A stretch of 64,000 nt of DNA from Pseudomonas fluorescens (GTDB taxonomy: Bacteria > Pseudomonadota > Gammaproteobacteria > Pseudomonadales > Pseudomonadaceae): the NCBI RefSeq assembly GCF_003732425.1, contig NZ_MOBX01000016.1:558001-622000 (forward strand), written 5' to 3'. Of the stretch, positions 43,595-51,966 are shown in pieces (position 1 is the first letter of the stretch; the number at the start of each line of letters is the position of its first letter). A program made the translations under genes and the position numbers. Under the pieces are notes generated by a model. The model was not told the DNA's origin. It made no database searches and was given only the letters and a program-made list of their open reading frames with translations.

Positions 43595-43739
43595 TCTCGG
43601 GAAAATCGCCGATTTCGGCTTGAAGCTGGCGAAGTTCGAAGCGATCTTCGATAGCGCGGCGAAACTCCATGCGGCGCTGGTCTTCCTGCTGACGGCGGGT
43701 TTTCGCGGCGCTGTTGCGTTCTTCGTAGGGCTGAGCCAT
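43536..43739 (-). CDS. Small PA3496-like protein
   Basis: A 67-aa, charged protein: AQPYEERNSAAKTRRQQEDQ, then RRMEFRRAIEDRFELRQLQAEIGDFP. The RRQ-EDQRRM-RRAIED core resembles the short pseudomonad family I know as PA3496. A good GGGAGAA ribosome site lies 7 nt before the ATG. Its last 59 bp are antisense to the end of pycR. Function unknown; no signal peptide or membrane helix is visible. Confidence 0.7.
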   Translation of the reverse strand: MAQPYEERNSAAKTRRQQEDQRRMEFRRAIEDRFELRQLQAEIGDFPEINHWQAAPATSRRSAQPAR

Positions 43740-43842
43740 TTCGATTCTCCCAAGGCGAGTACGGGAGTTTCACGATAGGCGGGTGGGATGACGGTTTGGC
43801 TTCTTCGGGGTTACAGACTGATGAAGGTTTACTTCGAAAAGC

Positions 43843-43921
43843 AAAAATCGCAGCCTTCGGCAGCTCCTACATTGGAATGCATTTCCCTGTAGGAGCTGCC
43901 GAAGGCTGCGATCTTTTGATC
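43843..43921. repeat. REP-like doublet (GATCGCAGCCTTCGGCAGC family)
   Basis: TCGCAGCCTTCGGCAGCTCC and GGAGCTGCCGAAGGCTGCGA flank about 25 nt. It separates the small PA3496-like gene from the stop of the RpiR-type gene. Confidence 0.9.
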
Positions 43922-44788
43922 TTAGTCATCGAGGGCTTTCACGGCTTTCGGCGACAAGCGCAAGCTACGCAAACTGCGCTTCACACTCTTGAGGTGGTTG
44001 ACCAGACTCGGCCCACGCGCCATCGCTACGCCCATCGCCAGCACATCGATCACCACCAGATGCGCGATACGTGAAGTCAGCGGCGTATAGATTTCCGTGT
44101 CTTCGTGCACATCGATCGCCAGATTGACCGTCGACAGTTCGGCCAACGGTGTCTGACTCGGGCATAGGGTAATCAGCGACGCCCCGCTCTCGCGAACCAG
44201 ATTGGCAGTGATCAGCAGATCCTTGGAACGCCCTGACTGGGAAATGCAGATCGCCACGTCGGTCGGTTTCAGCGTCACCGCCGACATCGCCTGCATGTGC
44301 GGATCGGAATACGCCGCCGCGGTCAGCAGCAACCGGAAGAACTTATGTTGCGCGTCCGCCGCCACCGCACCCGACGCGCCGAAGCCGTAGAACTCGACCC
44401 GCTGCGCCTGCGACATCAACGTCACCGCGCGCTGCAGCTCCACCGGGTCGAGCTTCTCGCGAACCTCCATCAAGGTGTGCAATGTGGTGTCGAAAATCTT
44501 CAGGCTGTAATCGGCGACTGAGTCGTCTTCATGGATCGCGAACTGGCCGAAGCTGGCACCGGCGGCCAGGCTTTGCGCCAGTTTGAGCTTGAGATCCTGG
44601 AAACCGGAGCAACCAATGGCGCGACAGAAGCGCACGATGGTCGGCTCACTGATGCCGACGCTGTGAGCGAGGTCGGCCATGGAACTGTGCATCACCGCCG
44701 CAGGGTCAAGCAGCACGTGGTCGGCGACCTTGAGCTCCGACTTGCGTAACAGGTGACGTGACTGGGCGATGTGTTGCAGCAGATTCAA
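43922..44788 (-). CDS. RpiR/HexR-like transcriptional regulator
   Basis: A 288-aa protein with an N-terminal RpiR helix-turn-helix (about 1-77; SMADLAHSVGISEPTIVRFCRAIGCSGFQDLK) and a SIS sugar-phosphate isomerase-like domain (about 125-255; VEFYGFGASGAVAADAQHKFFRL, ICISQSGRSKDLL). It resembles HexR but lies beside pycR, like PAO1 PA5438, not beside zwf. Translation starts at TTG; an in-frame stop lies just upstream and GAAGAG is 9 nt before it. A palindrome like the HexR box stands 40 bp upstream, so it is probably autoregulated. Ligand unknown. Confidence 0.88.
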   Translation of the reverse strand: MNLLQHIAQSRHLLRKSELKVADHVLLDPAAVMHSSMADLAHSVGISEPTIVRFCRAIGCSGFQDLKLKLAQSLAAGASFGQFAIHEDDSVADYSLKIFDTTLHTLMEVREKLDPVELQRAVTLMSQAQRVEFYGFGASGAVAADAQHKFFRLLLTAAAYSDPHMQAMSAVTLKPTDVAICISQSGRSKDLLITANLVRESGASLITLCPSQTPLAELSTVNLAIDVHEDTEIYTPLTSRIAHLVVIDVLAMGVAMARGPSLVNHLKSVKRSLRSLRLSPKAVKALDD

Positions 44789-44827
44789 GGGGCTGGACTC
44801 TTCTTATGGGCAAGGATGTAGCACGCT

Positions 44828-44842
44828 TGTAGTTATACTACA
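44828..44842. promoter_or_regulatory. HexR-like operator palindrome
   Basis: TGTAGT-TAT-ACTACA is a perfect interrupted palindrome close to the HexR site TGTAATTAAATTACA. It is 40 bp upstream of the RpiR-like start. A further TGTAGCCC half-site lies about 65 bp away (44906). Confidence 0.65.
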
Positions 44843-44915
44843 TGAATTGGCTTTTTGCCTGCTCAATGCGTAACTCCATGTCCCCATATCAGGCGCGATG
44901 GGCTGTATGTAGCCC

Positions 44916-47786
44916 TTAAAACGGATTGTCCTGCGCGCGCAGAAGCCCGGCCAGACTGGCAGCCTCCACAGGCCGGCTGATCAGGTAACCCTGCACTTCA
45001 TCGCAACATTCGGCGCGTAAAAATTCCAGCTGCTCTTGGCGCTCGACACCTTCAGCCACCACCTTCAGCGACAAACCATGGGCCATCGCGATGATCGCGC
45101 GAGTGATCGCCGCGTCTTCACTGCCCTCGCCCAGACCGCGAATGAAGGCCTGATCGATCTTCACGTAATCCACCGGAATGCGCTTGAGGTAACTCAGCGA
45201 CGAGTATCCGGTGCCAAAATCATCGATGGCCAGTTTCACCCCCAGATCACGCAGTTGCTGAAAGGTCGCGATGATGTGCTCAACGCTGTCGAGCAACTGG
45301 CTCTCGGTCAGTTCCAGTTCGAGGTAGTGCGGTTCCAGGCCGGTTTCCTCCAGCACCTGCCGCACCAGACTGACCAGTTTGCCCTGACGCAATTGATGCA
45401 CCGACAGGTTCACCGAAACACGGATCGGTTCCAGCCCCTGACGCTGCCATTCACAGGCCTGCCAGCACGCCTGACGCAGAACGAATTCGCCAATCGGCCC
45501 GATCAGACCGGTTTCCTCAGCCAGCCCGATGAAGTCCCCCGGCGGCACCCGGCCCATTAGCGGGTGATCCCAGCGCACCAGTGCTTCCGCCGCATTCAAG
45601 CGCCCGGTTTGCAGGCACAGCTTCGGCTGATAGAACACTTTCAGTTGCTTGTCTTCGATAGCTTTGCGCAGATGGTTTTCCAGCTGCAAGCGCTCAAGGG
45701 TGCTGGCCTGCAAGCTGTCGGTGTAGAACTGGAAGTTGTTCCCGCCCAGATGCTTGGCATGTTGCATGGCCATATTCGACTGGCTGACCAGTGCGGAGAT
45801 TTCCCGGGCGTTGTCCGGCAGCATGCTGATGCCCATCGAAGCGCTGACCACCAGTTCATGCCCCTCGACCGTCAGTGGCAGGCGCAACTTGCTCGACAGG
45901 CGCGTGGCGACCCGCGCCAGACTCGACAGATTGCCGTAGGCATCGAACAGCACGGCAAACTCGTCGCCGGATAAACGGGCGATGGTGTCCGCTTCCGGCA
46001 AGGCGTTGACCAAGCGGCGCGCCATTTTCTGCAGCAACTGGTCGGCAATCTCATGGCCGAGGCTGTCGTTGAGCAATTTGAAGCGATCCAGATTGATGTG
46101 CAGCAACGCCAGGCTGCGTCGGCCCTGACGCGAGCGCTGCTGCGCTTCATGCAACCGCTCGCGGAACAGCGAGCGGTTGGCCAACCCGGTGAGTTCGTCG
46201 TACTGGGTCAGATAGCGCATGCGCTCTTCGGATTCGCGCCGTGCCGACAGATCGGCGAAAAAGCCCACGATATGGCTGACATTTCCCCGACTATCGCGCA
46301 CCGCATTCAGTTGCAGCCACTGCGGATACAGCTCGCCGTTCTTGCGCGTCTCCACCAGTTCGCCCTGCCAACTGCCGTGCTGCTCCAGCGCATGCCGGAT
46401 TGCCACGTAATGGCGGCGCGCATCGCGGCTGCATGGCAGCTCGACGACGTTGCGCCCGAGCATGTCTTCAATGTCGTAACCGGTGACGCGGCTGAACGCC
46501 TGATTGATCGCGATCAGCGCATAGTTCGGGTCGAGAATGACGATGCCTTCACTGGCCGCCTCGAATACGGTCGCCGCCAGGCGCTGCTGCTCTTCGAGGC
46601 TTTTGCTGGCACTGATGTCGCGGCGGGTGCCGACCATGCGGATCACCCGGCCACTGTCGCTGCGCTCTACGGCGCGGCCACGGTCTTCGATCCACACCCA
46701 ATGGCCATCGCCGTGACGCACGCGGTATTCGATCTGATAGTCCTCGGTGCGCCCCTTCAAGTGCTCGATCAACGCGTATTTCAGCGACGGCACATCGTCG
46801 GGATGCAGACGTGGCTTGAGGTCGCGCAAAAGCGCTGTGACGTATTCCGGAGCGAGGCCGAAAAGCTCCTGAATCTGCGTGTGGTGGACTTCGTCGGTTT
46901 GCAGGTTCCAGTCCCACAACCCCAGCTCACTGGCCTTCAACGCCAGCGCCAGCCGCGCTTCGCTTTTGCTCAGGGCCTGATTGGCCACGTCCAGCTCAAG
47001 GCTGCGCTGGGCGACGCGGTCTTCGAGTTCGACCTGCGCTTCACGCAACTTGCCCTCGGCGCAGCGGCGCTGGTCGATTTCGTTGGCCAGTTCCTGATTG
47101 AGTTGATCGCTGCGCGCCTGCGTCTGTTGCAGGTGTTCGATCAAGTGCTGATTCTGGAAGCGCCGCAGCAAGCCACGATCAATCAGCCGATTGACCTGCC
47201 ACGCGACCACGCTCAGCGAGCCGAGCAGGATCAGGCCGAGCCAGCCCCAACCGCGCGCCTGCTCGTCGCCGCCCCAGAACAGATAACCGATCGCCGGCAA
47301 CAGGCAGGGCAAGGTAAACGACAGAAACGCCGGCAGGCTCACCGCATAAGCGACGCTGGCCGAGAGGGTTGCGGCGCCGATCAGGCCGAACACCCACGCC
47401 TGCTGAATGAAGTTGTCGGCGGGCACCAAGGCGATGCCGGCACCGGCCAGGGTCAGCCCGGTCATGGTCGAGCCGAGCAGAAACATTCGCCGCCAGATCG
47501 GTTGCGCCTGACGATCAGGGATCGCCGAATCGAACGCTGCCACCTGAATCACCCGCAACGCCACCAGCGACAGCAACCACACCAGCCAGACGCTGACCAC
47601 GAAGTAGCGCTGCGGGCTCCAGAGCAAACCGGCGCAGACCAGACCATTGATCAACATGAACAGCGTGGGCAACAACGAGCCCTGATACAGCAGACGCGTG
47701 CGCTCGACCGCCATCTCGACGGCATAGCGCTTGCGGATAACCCGGGGTTCCACAGAGGGGCCCGACAGTTCGGAGCTGAGGGTCAT
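44916..47786 (-). CDS. Membrane PAS-GGDEF-EAL protein (c-di-GMP turnover)
   Basis: About 956 aa. Six N-terminal membrane helices (about 30-200) lead to a coiled coil, two PAS regions (about 265-385 and 395-510), a GGDEF domain with SGDEF in place of GGDEF (RLSGDEFAVLF), and a complete EAL domain (EALVRW, NLSVHQL, ELTESQLL, IDDFGTGYSSLSYLK). EAL residues look catalytic, so phosphodiesterase activity is likely; the GGDEF domain may be weak or regulatory. The frame extends to 47846, but I prefer MTLSSEL. Position next to uvrD matches PA5442. Confidence 0.9.
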   Translation of the reverse strand: MTLSSELSGPSVEPRVIRKRYAVEMAVERTRLLYQGSLLPTLFMLINGLVCAGLLWSPQRYFVVSVWLVWLLSLVALRVIQVAAFDSAIPDRQAQPIWRRMFLLGSTMTGLTLAGAGIALVPADNFIQQAWVFGLIGAATLSASVAYAVSLPAFLSFTLPCLLPAIGYLFWGGDEQARGWGWLGLILLGSLSVVAWQVNRLIDRGLLRRFQNQHLIEHLQQTQARSDQLNQELANEIDQRRCAEGKLREAQVELEDRVAQRSLELDVANQALSKSEARLALALKASELGLWDWNLQTDEVHHTQIQELFGLAPEYVTALLRDLKPRLHPDDVPSLKYALIEHLKGRTEDYQIEYRVRHGDGHWVWIEDRGRAVERSDSGRVIRMVGTRRDISASKSLEEQQRLAATVFEAASEGIVILDPNYALIAINQAFSRVTGYDIEDMLGRNVVELPCSRDARRHYVAIRHALEQHGSWQGELVETRKNGELYPQWLQLNAVRDSRGNVSHIVGFFADLSARRESEERMRYLTQYDELTGLANRSLFRERLHEAQQRSRQGRRSLALLHINLDRFKLLNDSLGHEIADQLLQKMARRLVNALPEADTIARLSGDEFAVLFDAYGNLSSLARVATRLSSKLRLPLTVEGHELVVSASMGISMLPDNAREISALVSQSNMAMQHAKHLGGNNFQFYTDSLQASTLERLQLENHLRKAIEDKQLKVFYQPKLCLQTGRLNAAEALVRWDHPLMGRVPPGDFIGLAEETGLIGPIGEFVLRQACWQACEWQRQGLEPIRVSVNLSVHQLRQGKLVSLVRQVLEETGLEPHYLELELTESQLLDSVEHIIATFQQLRDLGVKLAIDDFGTGYSSLSYLKRIPVDYVKIDQAFIRGLGEGSEDAAITRAIIAMAHGLSLKVVAEGVERQEQLEFLRAECCDEVQGYLISRPVEAASLAGLLRAQDNPF

Positions 47787-48043
47787 GGGCAACGTTCTTG
47801 TTCTTATAAGGAGGGCGTGCGCCCGAAACGTGGACGGAGCATACACAAGCCGATCCCGTTGCCAAACTGCTCCACATCATAATTTCAGCGAAACCGTTCC
47901 ACCCTTTGCCACCGTTCAAACCCTTGAAGCGCGGCGGGCCGATGCCTGTAGCCAGTGACCGACCGGTCGTCATCGACGGGAGTTTCATCGGCTAATGCAA
48001 AGCTCGGTTTGCCCGGGCCTGCGGCGCACCCTAGAATGCCCCG

Positions 48044-50227
48044 ATGCGCGATGATCTCTCCCTTCTGCTGAACTCCCTCAACGATGCCCAACGCCAGGCC
48101 GTAGCAGCCCCCGTTGGCCGTCAGTTGGTCCTGGCCGGCGCCGGTTCCGGTAAAACCCGAGTGCTGGTGCACCGTATCGCCTGGTTGATCCAGGTCGAAA
48201 ACGCCTCGCCCCACTCCATCCTGTCGGTGACTTTCACCAACAAGGCCGCTGCCGAGATGCGTCATCGCATCGAGCAGTTGCTGGGCATCAACCCGGCCGG
48301 CATGTGGGTCGGCACCTTCCACGGCCTGGCGCACCGCTTGCTGCGGGCGCACTGGCAGGAAGCGGGCCTGAGCCAGACTTTCCAGATTCTCGACAGCGAT
48401 GACCAGCAACGCCTGGTCAAGCGGGTAATCCGCGAGCTGGGCCTGGACGAGCAACGCTGGCCGGCGCGTCAGGCGCAGTGGTTCATCAATGGCCAGAAAG
48501 ACGAAGGCCTGCGTCCGCAACATATTCAGGCCAGCGGCGATTTGTATCTGGCGACCATGCGCGGCATCTATGAAGCCTACGAGGCGGCGTGCCAGCGTGC
48601 CGGCGTCATCGATTTCTCTGAACTGCTGCTGCGTGCCCTCGACCTGTGGCGCGATCACCCGGGCCTGCTGGCGCATTATCAAAAGCGCTTCCGCCATATT
48701 CTGGTGGACGAATTCCAAGACACCAACGCCGTGCAGTACGCCTGGTTGCGCCTGCTCGGCAAGGGTGGCGACAGCCTGATGGTGGTCGGCGACGACGACC
48801 AGTCGATTTACGGCTGGCGTGGCGCGAAGATCGAGAACATTCATCAGTACTCTTCCGACTTCCCGGATTCGGTGACCATTCGTCTGGAGCAGAACTACCG
48901 CTCCACCGCCGGCATCCTCAAGGCTGCCAACGCCCTGATCGCCAACAACACCGGGCGTCTGGGCAAAGAGCTGTGGACCGACGGTGGCGACGGCGAAGCA
49001 ATCAATCTGTACGCCGCGTTCAACGAACACGACGAAGCACGCTACGTTGTCGAAACCATCGAAAGCGCGCTGAAAACCGGCCTCGCTCGCAGCGATATCG
49101 CGATTCTGTACCGCTCCAACGCCCAATCGCGCGTTCTCGAAGAAGCCTTGCTGCGCGAACGCATTCCGTACCGCATCTATGGCGGTCAGCGCTTCTTCGA
49201 ACGTGCCGAAATCAAGAACGCCATGGCCTACCTGCGTTTGCTCGAAGGTCGGGGCAACGATGCAGCGCTGGAACGAGTAATCAACGTGCCGGCCCGTGGT
49301 ATTGGTGAAAAAACCGTCGAAGCGATCCGCGAGCACGCCCGTCACAGCGATGTGTCGATGTGGGAAGCGATGCGCCAACTGGTCGCCAACAAAGGCCTGA
49401 CCGGTCGCGCGGCGGGTGCCCTCGGTGCGTTTATCGAACTGATCGAGAACCTCGCCGCCAAGTGCGCCGAGATGCCGCTGCACCTGATGACGCAAACCGT
49501 CATTGAGCAGTCCGGCCTGATCGCTTATCACGAAGCGGAAAAAGGCGAGAAAGGCCAGGCCCGGGTAGAAAACCTTGAGGAACTGGTCAGCGCCGCGCGC
49601 AACTTCGAGAACACCGAAGAGGACGAAGAACTGACGCCACTGGCGGCGTTCCTCGGCCACGCTTCGCTGGAGGCCGGTGACACCCAGGCCGACGAACACG
49701 AAGACAGCATTCAGTTGATGACCCTGCACAGCGCCAAAGGCCTGGAATTCCCTTACGTGTTCCTCGTGGGCATGGAAGAAGGCCTGTTCCCGCACAAGAT
49801 GAGCCTGGAAGAACCCGGTCGTCTCGAGGAAGAGCGGCGTCTGGCCTACGTCGGGATTACCCGGGCGATGCAGAATCTGGTGATGACCTATGCTGAAACC
49901 CGGCGCCTGTACGGCAGCGAGACCTACAACAAGGTTTCGCGTTTCGTACGCGAAGTACCGAAAGGTCTGATTCAGGAAGTACGCTTGTCGAACAGCGTCA
50001 GCCGACCGTTCGGCGGCAATCAGTCGATGAGCGGCAGCAACCTGTTCAGTGGCAGCGAAATCCCGGAAACAGGTTTCAGCCTCGGTCAGGCGGTACGCCA
50101 TTCGATCTTTGGTGACGGCGTGATCCTCAACTTCGAAGGCGCCGGTGCACAAGCGCGGGTACAGGTGAACTTCAGCGAAGGTAGCAAGTGGCTGATGCTG
50201 GGTTACGCGAAGCTGGAAGCGATCTGA
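48044..50227 (+). CDS. uvrD: DNA helicase II UvrD
   Basis: A 727-aa SF1A 3'-5' helicase for mismatch and nucleotide-excision repair. Motif I AGAGSGKTRVL (about 33-43), motif II VDEFQDTN, motif III GDDDQSIYGWRGA, and the late TLHSAKGLEFPYVFLVGMEEG and EERRLAYVGITRA motifs are all intact. The C-terminal 80 residues include the usual GQAVRHSIFGDGVILNFEG module. Length matches full UvrD rather than Rep. It is divergent from the GGDEF-EAL gene and ends before a REP doublet. Confidence 0.97.
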   Translation: MRDDLSLLLNSLNDAQRQAVAAPVGRQLVLAGAGSGKTRVLVHRIAWLIQVENASPHSILSVTFTNKAAAEMRHRIEQLLGINPAGMWVGTFHGLAHRLLRAHWQEAGLSQTFQILDSDDQQRLVKRVIRELGLDEQRWPARQAQWFINGQKDEGLRPQHIQASGDLYLATMRGIYEAYEAACQRAGVIDFSELLLRALDLWRDHPGLLAHYQKRFRHILVDEFQDTNAVQYAWLRLLGKGGDSLMVVGDDDQSIYGWRGAKIENIHQYSSDFPDSVTIRLEQNYRSTAGILKAANALIANNTGRLGKELWTDGGDGEAINLYAAFNEHDEARYVVETIESALKTGLARSDIAILYRSNAQSRVLEEALLRERIPYRIYGGQRFFERAEIKNAMAYLRLLEGRGNDAALERVINVPARGIGEKTVEAIREHARHSDVSMWEAMRQLVANKGLTGRAAGALGAFIELIENLAAKCAEMPLHLMTQTVIEQSGLIAYHEAEKGEKGQARVENLEELVSAARNFENTEEDEELTPLAAFLGHASLEAGDTQADEHEDSIQLMTLHSAKGLEFPYVFLVGMEEGLFPHKMSLEEPGRLEEERRLAYVGITRAMQNLVMTYAETRRLYGSETYNKVSRFVREVPKGLIQEVRLSNSVSRPFGGNQSMSGSNLFSGSEIPETGFSLGQAVRHSIFGDGVILNFEGAGAQARVQVNFSEGSKWLMLGYAKLEAI

Positions 50228-50244
50228 CGCCGGTTTCGCTTTTC

Positions 50245-50332
50245 TGTGGGAGCGAGCCTGCTCGCGAATGAAATCGCTGCGGTTGATCTGATAGACCGCG
50301 GTGCAGCATTCGCGAGCAGGCTCGCTCCCACA
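50245..50332. repeat. REP doublet (GTGGGAGC family)
   Basis: CTGTGGGAGCGAGCCTGCTC and its complement flank about 45 nt downstream of uvrD. Confidence 0.9.
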
Positions 50333-50523
50333 GGGTTCGGTGTTCTGACCAACAATCCCGCGGAACCTATCTCCTTTTCCTACAGCCAAAAGTACACGCT
50401 CTTATTGCCTCGCGAAGCTGAACGCGACCTGTCAGGCAAAAGCCCGAAACACTCTCTCGCTAGCCAGTAACACTTCAGCTGTGCAACATGGCGCGCGTGT
50501 CTCCACAAACGGGAATACCCTTT

Positions 50524-51399
50524 ATGAAACGTTTTCTTAGCATCGCCATGGCGTTGTGCATCGGCCTGACGATGAGCCTCGACGCCAACGCCAAGCGCTT
50601 TGGTGGTGGCAAAAGCGCCGGCGCTGCGCCGACGCACCAGACCAGCCAGATGGCTCCTTCTTCTCCAGGCGTCGGCGGTGCCGCTGCGACCGCAGGTGCT
50701 GCCGGTGCCGCAGGCGCTGCCGCCAAGGCCGGCGGTGCTTCGAAATGGCTCGGCCCTCTGGCCGGCATCGCCGCCGGTGGCCTGCTCGCGTCCATGTTCA
50801 TGGGCGGCGGCTTCCAGGGCATGCAGATCTTCGACATCCTGATCATGGCCGTGATCGCGTTCGTGATCTTCCGCTTCATCGCCGCGCGTCGCCGCAAGCA
50901 GCAAGAGCAATTCGCTCCGGCCGGCGCGCCGATGCAGCGTGAAGTGTTCGAGCAGAAACCTGCTGCCATGGGTTCGATCTTCGGTGGTTCGGCTGCACCT
51001 GCTGCCGCCCGTCCGGTGATCAACGCGCCGGCCTGGTTCAACGAGCAGAACTTCCTTGAAGCTGCACGCAGCCACTTCCAGTCGCTGCAACAGCACTGGG
51101 ACGCCAACGAAATGGACAAGATCGCCGAGTTCGTGACCCCGCAAATGCTTGAGTTCCTCAAGCGTGAGCGTGCAGATCTGGGCGACGCGTTCCAGTCGAC
51201 CTACATCGACAACCTCCAGGTACAACTGGACGGCGTGGATGACCGTGCCGACAAGACCATCGCCACCCTGACCTTCAGCGGTGTTTCGAAGACTTCGCGC
51301 TTCGATCAGGGCGAAGTGTTCAGCGAAAGCTGGAACATGGAGCGTCCGCAGGGCGACAACCAGCCTTGGCTGGTGGCCGGTATCCGCCAGAACGGCTGA
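50524..51399 (+). CDS. Tim44-like domain protein with membrane segment
   Basis: A 291-aa protein. A signal-like N-terminus (MKRFLSIAMALCIGLTMS) is followed by an Ala/Gly-rich region, a hydrophobic pair (about 75-120, including LLASMFMGGGFQG and IFDILIMAVIAFVIFRFIAA), and a C-terminal Tim44-like domain (about 170-291; WFNEQNFLEAARSHFQSLQQ). Bacterial Tim44-like proteins are membrane linked, without an agreed role. The frame opens at 50488, but homology and signal start at 50524. A terminator follows. Confidence 0.9.
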   Translation: MKRFLSIAMALCIGLTMSLDANAKRFGGGKSAGAAPTHQTSQMAPSSPGVGGAAATAGAAGAAGAAAKAGGASKWLGPLAGIAAGGLLASMFMGGGFQGMQIFDILIMAVIAFVIFRFIAARRRKQQEQFAPAGAPMQREVFEQKPAAMGSIFGGSAAPAAARPVINAPAWFNEQNFLEAARSHFQSLQQHWDANEMDKIAEFVTPQMLEFLKRERADLGDAFQSTYIDNLQVQLDGVDDRADKTIATLTFSGVSKTSRFDQGEVFSESWNMERPQGDNQPWLVAGIRQNG

Positions 51400-51427
51400 T
51401 CCCTGTCCACGCTTCACTTGCGGTAAT

Positions 51428-51456
51428 AAAAACCCCAGCCTCGGCTGGGGTTTTCT
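51428..51456 (+). terminator. Intrinsic terminator after the Tim44-like gene
   Basis: AAACCCCAGCC and GGCTGGGGTTT pair around TC and are followed by TTTCTATTT. Its A-rich left side means it could act in both directions. Confidence 0.92.
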
Positions 51457-51537
51457 ATTTCGCGGTTGCATCTATAGCGAGCTACTGTATAAACCGGCCC
51501 ATATAAACCGCGCCATTCAAGCAAGAGGATCCCGGAC

Positions 51538-51945
51538 GTGGAAGAAATCATCGAACAACTGCGCGAAGCCAACGAACCCGTACCGGTTCCTTTGGAATTG
51601 CCAGACGAAGACCAACTCGTTGAGATCGAAGAAGAACTCTTCATCAACATCCCGTTTGTCTTCAAAGAGTTTTTGCTGACCGTCAGCGATGTGGTGTACG
51701 GCAGCCTTGAGCCGGTGACCGTCACCGACCCGCAATCGCACACTTATCTGCCGGATGTCGCAGCCAATGCATGGGACATCGGCGTGCCGCGTGACCTGAT
51801 CCCGATCTGTCAGGACGGCGACAACTACTACTGCGTCGAAGAAGACGGCACCGTGGTGCTGTGGTCCGGCGAAGAAGAGCTGATCACCGAAGAATCCTGG
51901 GAATCGGTGTGGCACTGGGCGCGGGACGTCTGGCTGGAAAGCTAA
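51538..51945 (+). CDS. SMI1/KNR4-family protein
   Basis: A 135-aa acidic protein with the SMI1/KNR4 (SUKH) fold pattern: LEIEEELFINIPFVFKEFLL-like helix, WDIGVPRDLIPICQDGDNYYCVEEDGTVVLW and a C-terminal WESVWHWARDVWLES helix. SUKH proteins are often toxin immunity factors, but this gene sits in conserved chromosomal context with no toxin beside it, so a housekeeping role is as likely. It starts at GTG with AGAGGA 8 nt upstream and faces the convergent Kef-type gene. Confidence 0.85.
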   Translation: MEEIIEQLREANEPVPVPLELPDEDQLVEIEEELFINIPFVFKEFLLTVSDVVYGSLEPVTVTDPQSHTYLPDVAANAWDIGVPRDLIPICQDGDNYYCVEEDGTVVLWSGEEELITEESWESVWHWARDVWLES

Positions 51946-51966
51946 TCGGCCAGCCGCCCCGGCAGG

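Noticed and set aside
46053..47882. 609-aa plus-strand frame across the GGDEF-EAL gene
   Set aside because: Shadow frame without a ribosome site or domain; the opposite strand encodes complete PAS, GGDEF and EAL motifs.
47885..50389. 834-aa open frame on the minus strand across uvrD
   Set aside because: Full-length UvrD with all helicase motifs occupies the plus strand; the minus frame has no family signature and is a codon-bias shadow.
51538..51945. SMI1/KNR4 protein as an immunity gene of a toxin system
   Set aside because: No toxin, Rhs, CDI or T6SS gene lies next to it; the neighbours are conserved housekeeping genes.
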